Of a DNA stretch of 64,000 nt, positions 12,262 to 24,300 are shown one piece after another. Source of the DNA: Myrica gale. Taxonomy: Eukaryota; Streptophyta; Magnoliopsida; Fagales; Myricaceae. A program made the translations under genes and the position numbers. Numbering within the stretch: the stretch's first letter is position 1; each line of letters opens with the position of its first letter. The stretch is from positions 11,300,874 through 11,364,873 of the forward strand of contig OZ005607.1 in assembly GCA_963930655.1 (NCBI GenBank). Reading direction: 5' to 3'. Below the pieces are notes generated by a model. That model ran no database searches. It was not told the origin of the DNA and saw nothing but the letters and a program-made list of their open reading frames with translations.

Positions 12262-12453
12262 TTTGTGGAAATATTGAGGTTTTGAAAATTTTGGGGATTG
12301 AGGTTTGTGAAAAAATATAGTATTTTATGGAAAAGTGAAGAGAGAAGATTTAATTGAATAGTATAATATTATTTTATAATTTAATGGGGAGGTATTATTT
12401 TATGATTGTTTGGAAATGTTTAGGATTGAAAAAATCGGGAAACAAACGCCCCG
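12262..12453 (+). repeat. Dispersed MITE-like repeat, copy A
   Basis: About 190 bp, near-identical to 39937-40137: both contain gtgaaaaa-tatagtatttta, then ataatattattttataattt, then gattgtttggaaatgtt, and end gggaaacaaacgcccc. The start (tttgtttgtgg) and end (aaacaaac) form short inverted termini, suggesting a small non-autonomous DNA transposon. No target duplication was resolved. Confidence 0.7.
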
Positions 12454-12572
12454 CAAGTACGATACTGTGTACCTTCATCTCTCAATTTCGTGATATTGAA
12501 CCCTTTAGGTTTCGATTTTTGGCTATTTTTATTCTCCAATTAAATCGACCGTTACTTTTAACGAAAAAAAAG

Positions 12573-12653
12573 AAAAAGATATTTTTGCACTCAATTAGCC
12601 AACAAAAAATAAAACAAAAAGATGTTTTTGTCCTCAATTAGCCAACAAAGAGT
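12573..12653. repeat. Short tandem direct repeat (about 42-bp period, two units)
   Basis: Two adjacent units share aaaaagat-tttttg, tcaattagccaacaaa and differ at a few bases. AT-rich flank with no coding content. Probably replication slippage inside an older repeat. Confidence 0.6.
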
Positions 12654-13510
12654 AAAATGTCTTCGTGAGGGCAAAGTGTCGGTACTCCATACATGGGGGT
12701 GGGTATAAAGTGTAGTTTTCCCTTAAGATAGTTGTTGAAAAGATGTTAAGAAGTTGGGGCAAATCGTTCTAAAATCATCCTGCACCATTTAGAGTGGGAT
12801 CAAATGTTTTGAGTGACGTGAATTGAGGTGATTTTATGGATAGGGGCTAGGGGAATTTCACTCTCCATATAGCTCCGCTTCGTTCGAAGCATGAAAATAT
12901 CGATAGTGGAGGTCATCGGCATCTAACTGGTATAAAACCCATAGAAGGAAAATAGTCGCTGGATTCCTCCCTGGGGATCTTTGAGCTATATTATATCCAA
13001 TTAAGAAAAGGATGGGATCCCGGTTAGATCGTTCAAGAAACGAGATTATCATCAATTATCTCATTACTTTGAAATTCCACCAATAAATAGGCAACTGTTA
13101 GCTGACTACAAGAAAACCTGTCGAGAATCCATGGATATTTAAAAGAAAAAAACAGAAATAAATAAATACAGGCTAAAGTATGCCACAAGCTACTAAAGAG
13201 TTTTGTGAAGAACTCTTCCAGACAGTGAAGAAACTTCTAAAGAGTTTTCAAATGACATTACAATCCGTTGTATGCTATATCAAATAGATAACAGTAATAA
13301 GAAACACCAAAAGATATGCCAACAAAAAATTCTGAGCAAACATTGCAATTTTACCAGTCAATATTCATCACACCGACCCCACTATCTTGGTTTCTCAATT
13401 TCGGGAATAGGAACTAATTCATCATTTCTAAAAGACCATATTAAGACATTGACCCTATCAAAAAATTATTATGTATGAATAAGAAACGTGTCAAGTGATA
13501 ACTCTCATAC
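12654..13510. other. Unassigned intergenic sequence
   Basis: No gene recognised. The part around 12860-13070 has a more balanced composition than its surroundings and short open frames on both strands, but I could not match it to any known nuclear or organellar gene. Confidence 0.3.
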
Positions 13511-14068
13511 CTTGGAAAGGTCAACAACAATGTAAAGATAGCGAATGAGGCCCTTCTGAATACGAGCAGTAGTTGCCTTGGAAGAAAGGGAACGAATATG
13601 TTGGCGATACTGCGCATGTTGGGGAGAAGGATTCCCTCCTAAGAGGGAATTACTTAATGTGTCCTAATAGGCCGTTGGATGGATGACAACACATTAATGA
13701 ATTCATCCAATGGTTTGTATTAAATGTTAAAAAAATACAAAATAAAAAAGAAAAACTTTCTTAATTGATTCATTAATGTGCTGTCATTAATACAGACTAT
13801 GAGATGAATTAATTAATGTGTTGTCATCCATCCAATGATCTGTTAGGACACATTAGGTAATTCCCTCTTAAGAGGGAATCCTTGTCCGCATGTTGGAGGA
13901 TCGTATAATAAATAGGGCGGAGAAACCCTGACTCATCCTCTTGCAGAGCCTCCCATGACCTCTCATCCGCATAATTGTCTGCCAAGCACCAAGGCCTTCC
14001 CCACTTCCCTCCTCATCATCATCTTCCTCTCCCTCCCCATTCAGTCGTTTTCTGTCACCATTGTTCAT
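13511..14068 (-). pseudogene. TFIIH p44 subunit (GTF2H2/SSL1) 5' fragment, interrupted
   Basis: On the minus strand the start ATG at 14066-14068 gives MNNGDRKRLNGEGEEDDDEE. After a one-base deletion near GLGAW the frame shifts to YADERSWEALQEDESGFLRP. It resumes beyond an inserted element with QYRQHIRSLSSKATTARIQ and then KGLIRYLYIVVDLSK, ending at a plausible donor (13510-13509). This is the N-terminus of TFIIH subunit p44, a transcription/repair factor. The von Willebrand-like domain continuation and zinc-finger exons were not found downstream, and the coding exon is split by a 265-bp transposon. Frameshift, insertion and missing 3' exons together indicate a pseudogene, probably a duplicated fragment. 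Confidence 0.8.
13623..13887. mobile_element. 265-bp foldback MITE inserted in the GTF2H2 exon
   Basis: Exact 9-bp target duplication gcatgttgg at 13614-13622 and 13888-13896, both part of the interrupted p44 codons. Termini ggagaaggattccctc and its near-perfect complement at the right end. Subterminal arms (acttaatgtgtcctaa, then ggatggatgacaacacatt) are also inverted. No coding capacity. A 9-bp duplication points to the Mutator superfamily. Confidence 0.9.
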
Positions 14069-14748
14069 GTTCCCCTAAACCAAGGAAACAATGTATCTCC
14101 AGTTGAGACCCGCATGAACTGTCACCAACAGATATTTTTCTCATATAAAAGAACTAGAGCCATGATCAAATATGATGAACATTACCCAAGATTAACAACT
14201 AGACATTCATTGAGACGAAGAACAAATGATTTCCGCAAGGAAAGAATTGAACCTAAGAGCAAACAAACGTAGAACCCGAGAATAAGATTGCATTAGTTAT
14301 TTACAGTTATTCATCAATTCTATAAATAAAAAAATACTTTAAATTACCTTGTGGAGACCGTAAAATCATATGACTTACGACCAAATCAGTTACTGTATAC
14401 CCTAAGAACCCATACGCCCCCAAAGTCCATGTTATCCTAACCTATGAAGATCACATAGCCTTTAAGATTTTACTCTTTCCTTTATTTTGCTACTGTTACT
14501 TTCACGAACCAAAGATAAAGAAACCATTGATACCTCTGTTCGTCAAAAGCAGCAAATCCCTAGAAAGAGCTCCACTGTGATTTGGAAGTGTCCGAGTCCT
14601 TCAGCAGCGACTGCGCACTGGCAAAGCGCTTTTTTTTTGCCGGGGGGGGGGGGGGATTGGAAATGGCATTGGCCAAAACAAAAAGCAAACTCCGGAGAAG
14701 CCCAGTAAAGAGGATGGTTTTGATGCGCGAGTTTTAAAAACCCTAAAG

Positions 14749-14821
14749 CGCCCACCGTGGGGCTCGAACCCACGACCACAAGGTTAAGAGCCTTGCGCTC
14801 TACCAACTGAGCTAGACGGGC
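14749..14821 (-). tRNA. tRNA-Lys (anticodon CUU)
   Basis: The minus strand folds into a 73-nt cloverleaf: acceptor stem GCCCGTC paired with GGTGGGC and discriminator G, D-arm TAGCTCAGTTGGTAGAGC, anticodon loop CTCTTAA with CUU at positions 34-36, and T-arm GTGGGTTCGAGCCCCAC. It has no intron and no encoded CCA, as for nuclear plant tRNA genes. Decodes AAG. A- and B-box promoters are internal. Confidence 0.96.
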
Positions 14822-14869
14822 CATTTGTTTTCAATCTGGGAGTTTAAATTTATAACCTTTCATTCAAAT

Positions 14870-15172
14870 CGACGAAATTACACTTTGAACCGTTGAATTA
14901 TGGGATACTTGACACTTTGCACCTCATGTCTTGATTTCGTAACATTGGGCCCATGAACTTATGTTTTATGTCGATTGTCACCCCGAAGTCAATTTCTCCG
15001 CTAAGACTGATGGTAATAAGCGCACGTGCCGTCAGTCTTAACAGATAAATTGGCTTCGAGGTGACAATCGACGGAAATCAGAAGTTTGTGAGCTCAATGT
15101 CACGAAATCAAGACAAAGGGGTGCAAAGTGTCAGACACCCCATAATTCAGGGGTGCAAAGTGTAATTTTCAC
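14870..15172. repeat. Foldback element (about 300 bp)
   Basis: Left arm (gaaattacactttga, tcttgatttcgtaacattg, gtcgattgtcaccccgaag) is repeated in inverted order on the right (cttcgaggtgacaatcgac, cacgaaatcaaga, aaagtgtaattttc). The arms meet near a gcgcacgtgc centre. No reading frame. Probably a Mutator-type MITE; boundaries and target duplication are uncertain. Confidence 0.75.
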
Positions 15173-15579
15173 TAATAATAAACTAAAAACATTTTGGTGC
15201 TGGAGTCCTATAGAAATAAAATCAACTCAAGATTCGGTAGCTCATTAGTTAAGATGATTATATTGCTTTTTTTAAAAAAAATAAATTTATTTTCAGTTTT
15301 TTCTTGATGTTTTGTGAAACAAAATTTTGATTTTATTAAAGTTGATGAAGAAATAGATTATTTGATCAAGAGCTAAAGAGATTATTTTATAGTTATTTTA
15401 TTAAATCAAAATTTTAGAAATGAAACACAACTAAAACAAAGAGATTTTTTATTTTTCTGCTACATAGATTAGTTTTTGTAGCCTGTATCCTTACTATATA
15501 TATCGATAAATCGATTTTCAACTTAAATACTAGACTGTGTATATGTGTGTTACAATAAACTCGATGTTGGATTATCTAA

Positions 15580-16104
15580 GGGTTAATTAGAAATTTTTTC
15601 CCTCAAACTACCACTACATTCTCAAATACCTTACAAAACTGCAACTCATTACAACTCACCTTCCAAACTATAATTCTTGTTGTAATTTTTTCCCTCAACT
15701 GACTATAGTCGTTATGTCGAACAATTTTTGTTCCAAGAAATTGATACGTGACCTTCTCCTTACTTGAAAAGACAATTGCCTTCATTCGAATCTTTCCTAG
15801 CTTTTTAAGGTGCTTCTAGCAATTTGTAGACTCAAAAAATAATATTTAGTTAATTAATTTTTCTTTATTAAACAAAAAGGTGAATCACTTAAAATTGATG
15901 TGGTCAAATGTGTCTTTTAGGTAAGGAGAAAGTCAGGTGAAGTTCACGTGGGACGAAAATTGTTTGACATAACAGCTCCAACAAGGTGAGGAATGAAATT
16001 GCAACAAAAAGCATAGTTCGGAAAACGAGTTGTAACAAATTAAAGTTTATGAGGGGTATTTGAGAATTGAGTGATAGTTTGAAGGGATAAATTGTATTTA
16101 GCCC
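15580..16104. mobile_element. 525-bp foldback MITE, Mutator-type
   Basis: Exact 9-bp target duplication attatctaa at 15571-15579 and 16105-16113. Termini gggttaattagaaat / atttagccc. The arms pair over well over 100 bp (ctcaaactaccactacattctcaaata against its complement). It ends 19 bp before MULE-2 starts, so two Mutator-type elements landed side by side. Confidence 0.88.
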
Positions 16105-16652
16105 ATTATCTAAATAACTTTTAGGGAAAATTACTAATAGTCCACTAGGTTTTAGTCGCTTTTTAAAAACATCATTGGGTTTCAAAAAAAATTAAAACGC
16201 CCACTGGGTTTGTCATATTGGTACGAAAGCTCACCCCATCCAACGTCGTTAATGGACTTAACGGAGCCCGTTCCATGTCATCCCACCACCCAATCAATGT
16301 CTGCCACGTTCTTAAACTTCCACTCAGTTATTTTTTTGCCCCAAGTCTGTCACGTTGTTAATTGACCATTGCCACGTCATCTTCATCTTCTCTAAGACAG
16401 TTGTGGCTTCTATTTTGTTCAAAAATCCCCAAATATTTGCCTTTATGTGAGACTTGTGAAATCCACTAAATTTTGGAGACTTGTGAAATCCACTAAATTT
16501 TGGAGATTTGTTTTGCCGATTTGTCTTAGAGGAAGCTGCGAGTTCATTGTTAAGCCTCAGAGGACAATTGCTGCTCTCCATTCTCCTCTGTGGGTCTTCG
16601 TCAAAGATATCTTCCTTCAGCTCATCATTCGCTCGAAAATTGAGAGGCAAAA

Positions 16653-17012
16653 GTGTGTAGATGTGGGCTGAAGGCAGCGATAAGGACTTCATGGACTGAC
16701 TTAAACCCTGGTAAGAGGTTTCTACAATTGTGCTCTGTATGGGAGACAAGTAAGTGAGTAACATGTTCGATGAAATGTCTAAACGAAGTTTTTTTTCATT
16801 GTGGATTTTTCGAATAGGTGGATAATGAGACTTGCCCGCGTGGCAAAGAGATTCTACCTGGAATTTTCAAGAAGTTGAGGATTATGGAGAAGGAACTTAA
16901 GTCGAACAAAGCAAGCAAGAAGGCACTCATATACCTGCTTCTTGTTTCGTGTGTGATTATCATCTTGTTAGGACTAATCTGCTTGAAGCTTATGGCTTAT
17001 CCAAAAAAGTAG
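16653..17012 (+). pseudogene. GRF zinc-finger / coiled-coil / membrane protein, decayed, in MULE-2
   Basis: Reading from 16653 gives VCRCGLKAAIRTSWTDLNPG, then KRF, a one-base frameshift, and YNCALYGRQ up to a donor at about 16749. Exon 2, from about 16800, reads CGFFE, an in-frame TAG at 16815-16817 where the family has Trp, then VDNETCPRGKEILPG. A short charged helix (KKLRIMEKELKSNKASKK) and a hydrophobic segment (ALIYLLLVSCVIIILLGLIC) end at TAG 17010-17012. This is the CxCG...NPGRRF..C...CGFFxW pattern of GRF zinc fingers with a tail anchor, the architecture of At4g04775-like plant proteins. The frameshift and nonsense codon make it a pseudogene. It is homologous in layout to the intact gene at 57124-57781. 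Confidence 0.82.
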
Positions 17013-17863
17013 TTGCATTGAGACATTGGTGTGTGTTTGTGAGTGTCTTGTAATGTGACTTAGAATTAGAAATGTCTTATGTATTTAGGGTTTTGTATTT
17101 TGGAACGTGTATTATAATTAGAAATGTGTTATGTATTTGGGGTTTTGCATTTTGGAACTTCTATTATGTGTGTTGTGTCTTGAAATGGCTTGAAATATGA
17201 ACTTAAGACATTCAGTTATGTGCTTATGGCTTATCCATATTTTGAAATGATCCTCTTGCTATGTGATATCCTTATGTTATGTGCAACGTGTATTAGTGTG
17301 GATTCCAAAGATTTTCCATCTTGTTGTATTGACACACAAGTTTTGATCGTAACAGTGATAAGTTGATCTGAAAGTGCAGAACAGTTTATGGCACTGGGGT
17401 GACCTATCGTTATATTACCTGTCTCGTTCGTAGAAAGACACTAATCTTGCATCCCGAATATGCATATTATGTAACGCATGTTCATTGTGACTTCTAAATA
17501 AGTCTCCTATTTTTTGCTAGAGATCATCAACATGACTAGACTGAAAAATTGTACTTTACGAAGAACTTCATATAACCATTTGTCACTCTTGGATAGAATA
17601 GTCTGATAAATACATAAACTTTCATTTCATTAACAAAAACGTTATCTTCAGTGCAAAGTAAGTGGTCTGTACAAGCCACTACAAAAGGTCGTGCACAATA
17701 CACTTCATTCCTTCATAAAACTGTCATGTGGTCCCAGAAAACCACTACAAAACAATCCTGGGCAAATAAAAAGATATTGTTCACTTGCACTATCAAAATA
17801 CGTGTTGACAAATAACCAAATGATCACAAAAAAAGTTCATAAATGCTCCCATAATAACTACAG

Positions 17864-18689
17864 TTAGGGACAAAACTAGGGGCTAGTGGGGGCCATGGCC
17901 CCCCAAACTTGTTGCAATTTTATTTTTATATATGACCAAAATTTCAATTTTTTGCAAAATTTTTGTAATATAAGGGCAAAATTGGTATTAATCTTTGTAA
18001 TGCCCCCAATGTTTTTTGAAGAAATAAAATGAGAGAATGAAAAAGCTTGAGAGAAGGAATAACTACTTTACAAGTGGACCCCAAAATTTTTTAAAGAAAA
18101 AAATACTAAGAGGTTATCTTTTTTACTTTTCTCTCCCTCCTTTTTTTTCTAAAATTACTCTCCCTTTTTTTTCTATAATTACTCTCTCCTTGCCTCTTTT
18201 ATTGTGTCTTTCTCCCTCCCCTTTTTTAGAGTGTCTTTTTTACTTTTCTTTCTCTCTCTTTTTTTTTTCTTTCTAAAATTTATTTTATCTCTCACTTCCT
18301 GCCTCTCAATGGCCTCTCCATATTTTTTAGATTTTCTCTCAATGACCTTTTTTTTTTTCTCTCCGGCTATTTTATCTCATATATAGAAATTAAAAAAATT
18401 CATACTAAACTCTTGGAATACAACAAACTTTTTGCTTTTCACAAAAAAAGTACCCTCTTCAAAGTTAGAATTCTAAATATTATTACATTTAATTATTATT
18501 GTCTTTTTTTTAAAACATACTCATTTCATTATTATTGTTTAATTAAAATAGTATTGCTCTATTATTTGTGTGTGCCTTTGTTATTTTAACATTGCCTTGT
18601 GCCTTTATCAATAATTTATGAGCCATTTTTTTCTGAAGATTTCAAATTATATTTGGCCCCCCTAAGGACAAATTCTGGTTTCATCGTTG
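17864..18689. mobile_element. hAT-like non-autonomous element nested in MULE-2
   Basis: Direct repeat actacag at 17857-17863 and 18690-18696 (an eighth base mismatches). Ends are imperfect inverted repeats: ttagggacaaaactagggg...ggccccccaaa on the left and ggccccccta...aaattctggtttcatcgttg on the right, resembling common plant hAT non-autonomous termini. The interior is strongly CT-rich (18120-18370) without coding capacity. Confidence 0.65.
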
Positions 18690-19910
18690 ACTACAGGTTT
18701 GACTACACATATGTTGTTCCGACATCCATCTCAATTTTCAACGGTCCTCACGCAATGCAGATGCCACTTTTTTCCCCTTGTGACTGCGATTGTCGTAGGT
18801 ATTGACCTCTGAGTTTGGTTAAGAAGCTGGACGCTCTGTAGGTGGTTGAGAAGCTGGATCATGGGACCCCTGTAAAAGTTCAGAACCACAACTTGGGTGA
18901 GTTAACAGAATACAACTGGACTTACAACAAGCGACTTTTTAAACTTATGGTAACTTCCAAACAGATTTAAAGCCCGAACAAAAATCCCAAGTTCCAAAAC
19001 AGAAATGGCAAGTTCCAAAACAAAACCTGCAAGTTCGAAAAACTGAAATGGCAAGTACCAAATAGAAATAGCAAGTTCATACTACCCAACTTCATAGTCC
19101 AAACCCCAACTTCAGTCGTATTCACCTTTATTCTGACATCATTTAGAGCATAATTATGAAGAACACATCATTGAGCCACAAAAAGCTCCACAAAGTGGAA
19201 GTGGACACCTCACAATATTCCCAACCGATGACAATCACATTCTGTGATACGATGAAGAAGAAGATTCTTAGAAGTCGTTATTCTCGACCCTGCTTCTGCA
19301 AGCAAATACACAGGTGCTCAAAGATACAGAAGGTTCTAGGTTTTTCTCCTATTTGGGGATTTTTGAAACACTAGCAATTTTAGTTGTCAAATAAGTGTTA
19401 CCCTCTAAATGCTATTGAGTTCGAAGGAGGTCATTAAATGACGTGGCAATGGTTGGGGACGTGGCAAACAACATGATATGCTGACGTGACAAATTTGAGG
19501 CCAAATATCATTGGGGTGGAAGTTTAAAGACGTGGCGGCGGACATTGATTGGCTAAATTGGGATAACATGGAACGAGCTCCGTTAAGTCCATTAACGATC
19601 TTGGGTTGTGTGAGCTTTCATACCAATATGACAAACCCAGTGAACGTTTTAAATTTTTTTGAAATCCAGAGATGCTTTAAAAAAGCGACTAAAATCTAGT
19701 GGGTTATTTGTAATTTTCCCTAAATTTTAAGAAGAAAGAGGCTGAAACTAGGGTAATGTTCTAACTAGGAAGAACAATTAATCAATTTGAGTGAATATTT
19801 TGAAAGTAAAGAAAAAACATCCAAAAATTTATTACGAACTCTGATACATTTTTTTAACAAATTCAATCAAATATTCTCTTTATACTTTTTCATCACTCAA
19901 ATATTTTTTT

Positions 19911-20226
19911 GGGAAAAAATTTCACTTTGAGCCCTTAAACTATCAAACAAATTACAAATAGGACCCCAAACTACCAATTTTAACACACTGAGCTCACGAA
20001 CTACCAAATTTCATCAATTTGCGTCCCTAAAAAAAATTCAACCATCAAACTTGTGCCATGTATGTTATAAATGAGCCACGTGACACGATTTTGACGGTCA
20101 GATTTTAGTCCAGGGAGCGATTTAATCATTTTTGGAAGTTGGAGGGTTCAATGTGTCAAGATTGATAGTTTGTGGCCCTATTTGTAATTTGCTTGATAGT
20201 TTAAGGGCTCAAAGTGACTTTACCCC
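19911..20226. mobile_element. 316-bp foldback MITE, Mutator-type
   Basis: Inverted arms gggaaaaaatttcactttgag / aaagtgactttacccc, continuing through aactatcaaacaaattacaaata and its complement. Flanking 9-mers tattttttt (19902-19910) and tactttttt (20227-20235) match at 8 of 9. It interrupts an AT-rich repeat related to the Tourist-like element at 23448-23818 (shared aaatcaaat, caatctA-taaatattcaca). Confidence 0.75.
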
Positions 20227-20429
20227 TACTTTTTTTATTAAAAATTTATATCAAATCATTTATATATACACTTTCTACAAATTTCAATAAAAATAAATTT
20301 AAATCAAATATCTTTAAAAAACTTACTAACTTTTTACAAACACCATTAAAACTCCAATCTATCTAAATATTCACACTACTATAAAAATTTCTACAAATTT
20401 TTAGGAATTTTTGCAACCAAACATCAGCT

Positions 20430-21333
20430 CACCTAGATCAGGACCATTGGCACCACGGAAATGATATTCCATAGGTACTGTTTATGTTTGAGCCATGAAA
20501 TTTTAAAAGGCACGATAATCCAATATAACCAATGTAGTTGATGGTGTTTCGTTTTTTCTTCTTCCCAAGCCAACCTTATATAGACAAGAAGCAGGAAGCT
20601 TCTTGCTTGCAACAAAATTGAACAAATCAAATAGTTGAATAGGGACTAGGGAGTGCCTAATTCAATGTTCAATGAGATTGACGGCTAACTGTAGAAAATG
20701 AGTGTAAGGGATAAGTGTGGCTGCCGTCGGTATTAACCCTGGCTCCTGGTTCAGTGTGCGAATTGCTCTTTAGTCTCAGAGACTCGTTTTAACTGTGCAT
20801 AAATTTGCTTCATGCACCACCTGCCTTCGGATCTGAGGCTGGCAAAAGAGAAACATTTTCGATATTAGAGGGAAAGGAAATTTCTCCTCGGCTGCTTTCG
20901 GATTTAACTCTGACAATGAAGCAACCATTGTTGAATTGTACAGGCAAAAATAGGAATCAGTGAATGTTTGAGGATTGATTGCATGACACAGATTTCAACA
21001 TTTAAAATAAAGTTGAACTTTCTGCAGAAAAGTACAAGCAAATATAATACAATGCAGCTAAATATAAATATGCCCGAGTTTTTGTCAGAACCCAAGGAAG
21101 CCGAACGTCCATCATTAACAGACTCGAAAAGGGTGTTCTAAGAATGGTTCAACTTTGCAAGTCAGCTGAATGAGACAAAATTTTCAAGTGGTACTCTTAT
21201 CTCAGATGGGTTTCACTCAGTCAAGTTTGGTAGTGAAAAGCAGAGTCTGAGGCATGTATTTTTGAGTCCTGTGAAGCTGATGTCAGCACCAAGAAGCATA
21301 TAAGGAGCAAAATGCAGCCTCCCAAACAAGTTC
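20430..21333 (-). other. Downstream flank / 3' UTR of the TMEM209-like gene
   Basis: No other gene recognised. The part nearest the stop codon at 21334 is probably 3' UTR; no polyadenylation site assigned. Confidence 0.35.
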
Positions 21334-24300
21334 TCAGTCTTCTGTTTCGGAATCCAAAATTGGCAGGATGCTCAGGGACGAAGAACCAAGATGCATACCT
21401 CGAACTATCCCTCCATATCCAACCTTAGCCCGGTGGCATAAAAGCAAGATGGAATCCCAAAGGGCAATTCTCCCCTGAAAACAAAGATCATACCGGCTGT
21501 TATTTTCCACACATGGATTTACACGTGCCACATAGTATGAACTGACTGTTTAACATCAATTTCAGAGGACCTAGCAACCGCTATAGACAACCAACTGGCA
21601 CCAGCAAATTAGGTAGTCACATTTGCACACATAAGCACATACAGTAAGATGGAAGAGAAATGTGAAGACAAAACACCGCTTCGTGCTACTGAATGACTAA
21701 CAGGGAAGCCTAGAAGAATAAAAAAATTAACAAGGGAACAGCTCGGAAGGATTCATTTAGGCGTGTAAAGCTAGCAAGACTTGACCAAACAGGAAAAAAC
21801 CTCACACAAGATATTGATCCTTCCATTTAAGTAAGGGAAAACAGTTCTTAGGTTCTGAATGCTCAATACAGCTCATGAGTAAAGAATCCCACGAGTATAG
21901 AATTATCAGGACCGAAAAAAGAAGAGAAAAGAAACGAAAAGAAAGAAAAATACAGTAGAAGAATCACTCAGTAGTTGCACATACATTTATTTTTGCATGT
22001 ATGCTCTTTCATTGGAGATAAGATTCCAGAGCACCACATTCATAAGTGGGTTCCTTTTGTCTCAAAATCATGCCCCGACAAGGGTTATAATTAGATATGT
22101 GTTGTACTTGCCATGAGCATCATCAGAAAACAGTGATTATTAGACATGCATTGCACTTGAAACCATAGAAGAATTTTAGACTAGCATATTAGTCCTCCTT
22201 CATTATAAAATAACAGCAAAAGTAATAGTCTGCATAATCAGAAAACAGATATGGTAATTGCCAACCTGAAGAGAAAACTGCAGCTTCTTATCCCAGTACA
22301 AGGCAAAGATTGGGGGACTTTGCCTTCCAACAACCAGTACAGAAGCTCCTGGGTGAAGAGCAGAAGGTACACTAGATACGACTGCAAAATATTTCTCAGG
22401 AAACCTTTCTTTTGGAGGCAGAACTCCCAAGATCAATGGGTTCTTGATAGATTGCGCTCCAGCATAAGATGTAGGATCCACATGCAGCATCCACTTTGGG
22501 TGCTCTAAGAAAGCACAGAATAAATACAAAAGCAAGTGAGAATCGGTAGGAAGCTCAAGAGTCCACTTTTTGTTCTTCTTGTCATAAACCTCCCCACTAC
22601 CAAGATACTCATAATTTTTCAAGCAGGTGCCTTCAGCAAGCTCTGAGAAATCCCAAACACAAGTAATAAGGTTAGAATGCACAGACTAAACAATCTCCAC
22701 AAGGTGTACTCCAGATTAGCAAACTATATTTCAGATGTCTATTGGAAACCCATGAGACCATATGCATCGACAATTTTAAGATCTAATTACCTTGGATCCG
22801 TTGTACAGTATAATCTGCTCGAACGCTGCTTTGGGGAAGCAAACCTTTAACCCACTCTCCTTTCATCAAAGCAAGAAGCTTCTGGTGTTCGGTGATAGCA
22901 TCTACACACTCTTGCATAATAGGAACCAAGGGATTCTGCTGTGGGGATTGTTGCAGATTGGCTAGAGGTAACTTATCTACATATGGTGGGAAGAACCATA
23001 TAAAAAGTAAGAAAGAACCCATAAATGAAACCACTCCAGTAACTTATGAAGAAAATATCTCAATGATGAATGGTGAAGCAGCTTACGCATGGAAGCACCA
23101 ATAGCCTGCAAAAGAGTAGCACGTAACTGATGAAGAATTTCATCTTCATCTAGAGTAAAAGCTGGTTGCCAATCCTTACTCCTATCAATTTGAGACATGG
23201 TGGCAGGAATTCCAGCAGTTGGAAAATCACTTCCGATTTGATTGATTGTGATTGAAATACCAAGTCTAGCAGCTGCTTGCATTACCTACAAATACAAATT
23301 TTTTTATTTAATATCACTCGATACACATTATAGAGGAACTTATGCTACTGATAACTAATTAATTCCGGCTCTTTGCAGTATAAATTTCTTTCTTGCATGA
23401 CTAAGAATGTGGACCTTCATAATTAAATGCATGTGTGAACTAACTTAGGGGATGTTCGTTTGTAAAAATATTCTAGGCTATAATAAATGCAACAAAATTC
23501 ACAAAAGGAACATTCAAAATCTCAAAAAATCATACACAAACACCAATACCTTTAACACAAACGTCAATATTTTTTCAAAAAAAAAATCCTAACAAATCTT
23601 CTCTCTCCATACTTTTTCACCAAACTTCAATACTTTTTTTTATTAAAAACATCAAATCATCTCTCTACACCTTTTTACAAACTCCAATAAAAATTAAACA
23701 TCTTTAAAATTTTACATTAACTTTTACACAACAACCTATAAAACTCCAATCTACATAAATATTCACAATTCTATCAAAAATTCTAAAAAACTTAATTTTT
23801 TATAAAACGAACATCTCCTTATCTTTGAAATGCTTGGTGCTAGGTCAAATTTCTAACTAAAGAGATGCTTTCAATCCGTTTTTCTGTATTGCTGTAACCC
23901 AATGCCACAAACCCCAACACTAATTTCACAAGAACTAAACAAAGACCTGCCCTGGAGGGGGGGGGGGAGTGTGTTTAAAAATTGTATCCATCATTTCAAA
24001 TATTTCTAACCTTTTCAACTTGGATCCAAATTATTTTTTGAACTTACATGTCACAACATACAAATGAAACCTTAAAAGTGTCCAAATCATGCAGAGTTGT
24101 TATGAGCCGAATTAGGCATTGGGATATCATAGCAACAGAATATGCTACTTTTCACCTAAACTTGAGAACAAATCGTCAAAGATTTGTAGGTTGAACTTTT
24201 GGAGAACTATTCCCAAATCCCACATTGCTTCAGTAACAAACTGTAACCACAATAAGAACTAATTAAACACAATGCAGCAACGAGTTTCTATTGAGCAAAT

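Larger units (their letters stand above)
16124..19720 (+). mobile_element. MULE-2: non-autonomous Mutator-like element (3.6 kb)
   Basis: Terminal inverted repeats start gggaaaattac and extend about 310-385 bp inward (left 16124 to about 16440, right about 19335 to 19720), ending at a shared caaaaatccccaaat. Flanked by a 9-bp duplication with one mismatch (taactttta 16115-16123, taaatttta 19721-19729), so an older insertion. The interior holds a decayed GRF zinc-finger gene (16653-17012) and a nested hAT-like element (17864-18689). No transposase is visible. Confidence 0.88.

Noticed and set aside
12858-13070. Possible organellar DNA insertion (balanced composition, open on both strands).
   Set aside because: I could not match it to a specific plastid or mitochondrial gene from memory, so no claim is made. 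A nucleotide search would decide.
16447-16671. A 74-aa frame upstream of the GRF remnant.
   Set aside because: It contains a 27-bp tandem duplication, and the correct GRF frame begins at 16653 in another phase; not an independent gene.
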